Positions 63,501-64,000 of a stretch of 64,000 nt of DNA are shown in pieces. The notes beneath the pieces were generated by a model, which searched no databases, was not told the origin of the DNA, and was given only the letters and a program-made list of their open reading frames with translations. Numbering within the stretch: the first letter of the stretch is position 1; each line of letters starts with the position of its first letter. The DNA is taken from the IMG/VR virus record IMGVR_UViG_3300017956_000007, positions 20,466 to 84,465 of that record, one strand, 5' to 3'. A program made the translations under genes and the position numbers. This DNA is from a virus.

Positions 63501-64000
63501 AATATTTTTTAAAAAAATTAAAATGTTCTAAACCTTCTTGTTTATTCGTGTAGGTATTAATTTTACCATTTACATTACATTTATTACAAGGAGAAATATT
63601 TTTTCTATTATTAACTATCAACTCTTTTCTCATATATTCATAAGATTTATACCATAAATTTTCTAAACTATCATTTTTTAAATTACCCATAACTTTTTTT
63701 TCTTTCCAATCATGACAACAAAATCTAATATCTAAATTCCAATCTATTTTCATCCTATAAAAAGGTACATAACAGGTTTTGTTTTCTAATTTTTTTTCCT
63801 CAAACCATCCTCCACAATTATTAAACATTATTGAATTTATATATTGTTTTCTAATATCGACCGCATAATTTTTAGTTTTACTCTTAATATATTCATATCT
63901 TTCGTCACCATCATAAACTGATATTCTAATCTGATCAAAATATTTAAAAAATGAAAAATCTTTTTTGCCTATATAATCACCATTAGTTGTCATTTTTATT
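63493..64000 (-). CDS. Radical SAM enzyme, C-terminal SPASM part (cut by right edge)
   Basis: The first ATG inside the window is at 63993, but the frame is open to base 64000 (codons ATA AAA precede it), and the chain opens with MTTNG, an internal motif of radical SAM proteins. So this is the C-terminal 169 codons of a longer gene whose start lies outside. Visible elements are IRISVYDGDE and a SPASM-like cluster region with CYVPF, FCCHDW and CNKC. It ends upstream of the HisC-like gene with an 8-base overlap. Confidence 0.75.
   Translation of the reverse strand, partial: IKMTTNGDYIGKKDFSFFKYFDQIRISVYDGDERYEYIKSKTKNYAVDIRKQYINSIMFNNCGGWFEEKKLENKTCYVPFYRMKIDWNLDIRFCCHDWKEKKVMGNLKNDSLENLWYKSYEYMRKELIVNNRKNISPCNKCNVNGKINTYTNKQEGLEHFNFFKKYYE

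Noticed and set aside
1-64000. CRISPR arrays, tRNA genes and an integrase or attachment site
   Set aside because: I looked for evenly spaced direct repeats, cloverleaf-like segments and recombinase motifs on both strands and found none; the only clear direct repeat is the 30-bp duplication in a structural gene.

Overview
The window is a 64 kb piece of a very A+T-rich genome (over 70 % A+T by eye) of a T4-like tailed phage (myovirus), most likely marine. The diagnostic set is baseplate proteins gp6, gp25, gp53, gp5, a gp27-like hub protein and a gp48/gp54 pair; tail tube gp19; gp26; a tape-measure protein; head-completion gp4; the single-stranded DNA binding protein gp32; helicase loader gp59; and late co-activator gp33. 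Genes are packed with 1-26 bp overlaps or a few bases between them. There is no tRNA, rRNA, integrase or CRISPR array, and no gene-free stretch over 300 bases. The host cannot be named; base composition suggests an A+T-rich marine bacterium.

Layout. (1) 1-20349, minus strand: baseplate and tail-tip operon, beginning inside a large structural gene that runs off the left edge. (2) 20391-25877, plus strand: gp4, an unassigned gene, tail tube, gp26, a small conserved gene and the tape measure. (3) 25874-28468, minus strand: gp32, gp59, gp33, a small unknown gene and a ClpP-type protease. (4) 28455-35634, minus strand: three large glycosyltransferase genes. One fuses two glycosyltransferase domains to a heptosyltransferase with a four-cysteine metal-finger like that of the autotransporter heptosyltransferases. 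Another fuses a glycosyltransferase, an FkbM methyltransferase and a second transferase-like domain. (5) 35721-39399, plus strand: two tandem copies of a module made of a fibre-like structural gene and a small acidic partner, behind a divergent promoter region with a perfect 20-bp palindrome. (6) 39377-64000, minus strand: an island of small glycosyltransferases, two 2-oxoglutarate/Fe(II) oxygenases, methyltransferase-like genes, an SGNH hydrolase, thirteen radical SAM genes (twelve complete, one cut by the window edge), an SDR-like protein, an amidinotransferase and a HisC-like aminotransferase. A three-gene plus-strand cassette (47480-50456) interrupts it with a methyltransferase, a TctA-type permease and a TctC-type binding protein of a tripartite tricarboxylate transporter, without a visible TctB.

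How the parts fit (inference). The first half builds the virion and the replication and late-transcription machinery. The second half looks like an auxiliary island for making and attaching an unusual sugar or small molecule, either on the virion fibres or on the infected cell surface, plus a carboxylate uptake system. The radical SAM island has an internal duplication: two copies of a three-gene unit whose members belong to distinct radical SAM subfamilies. This expansion and the phage-borne TctA/TctC pair are the strongest candidates for undescribed biology here.
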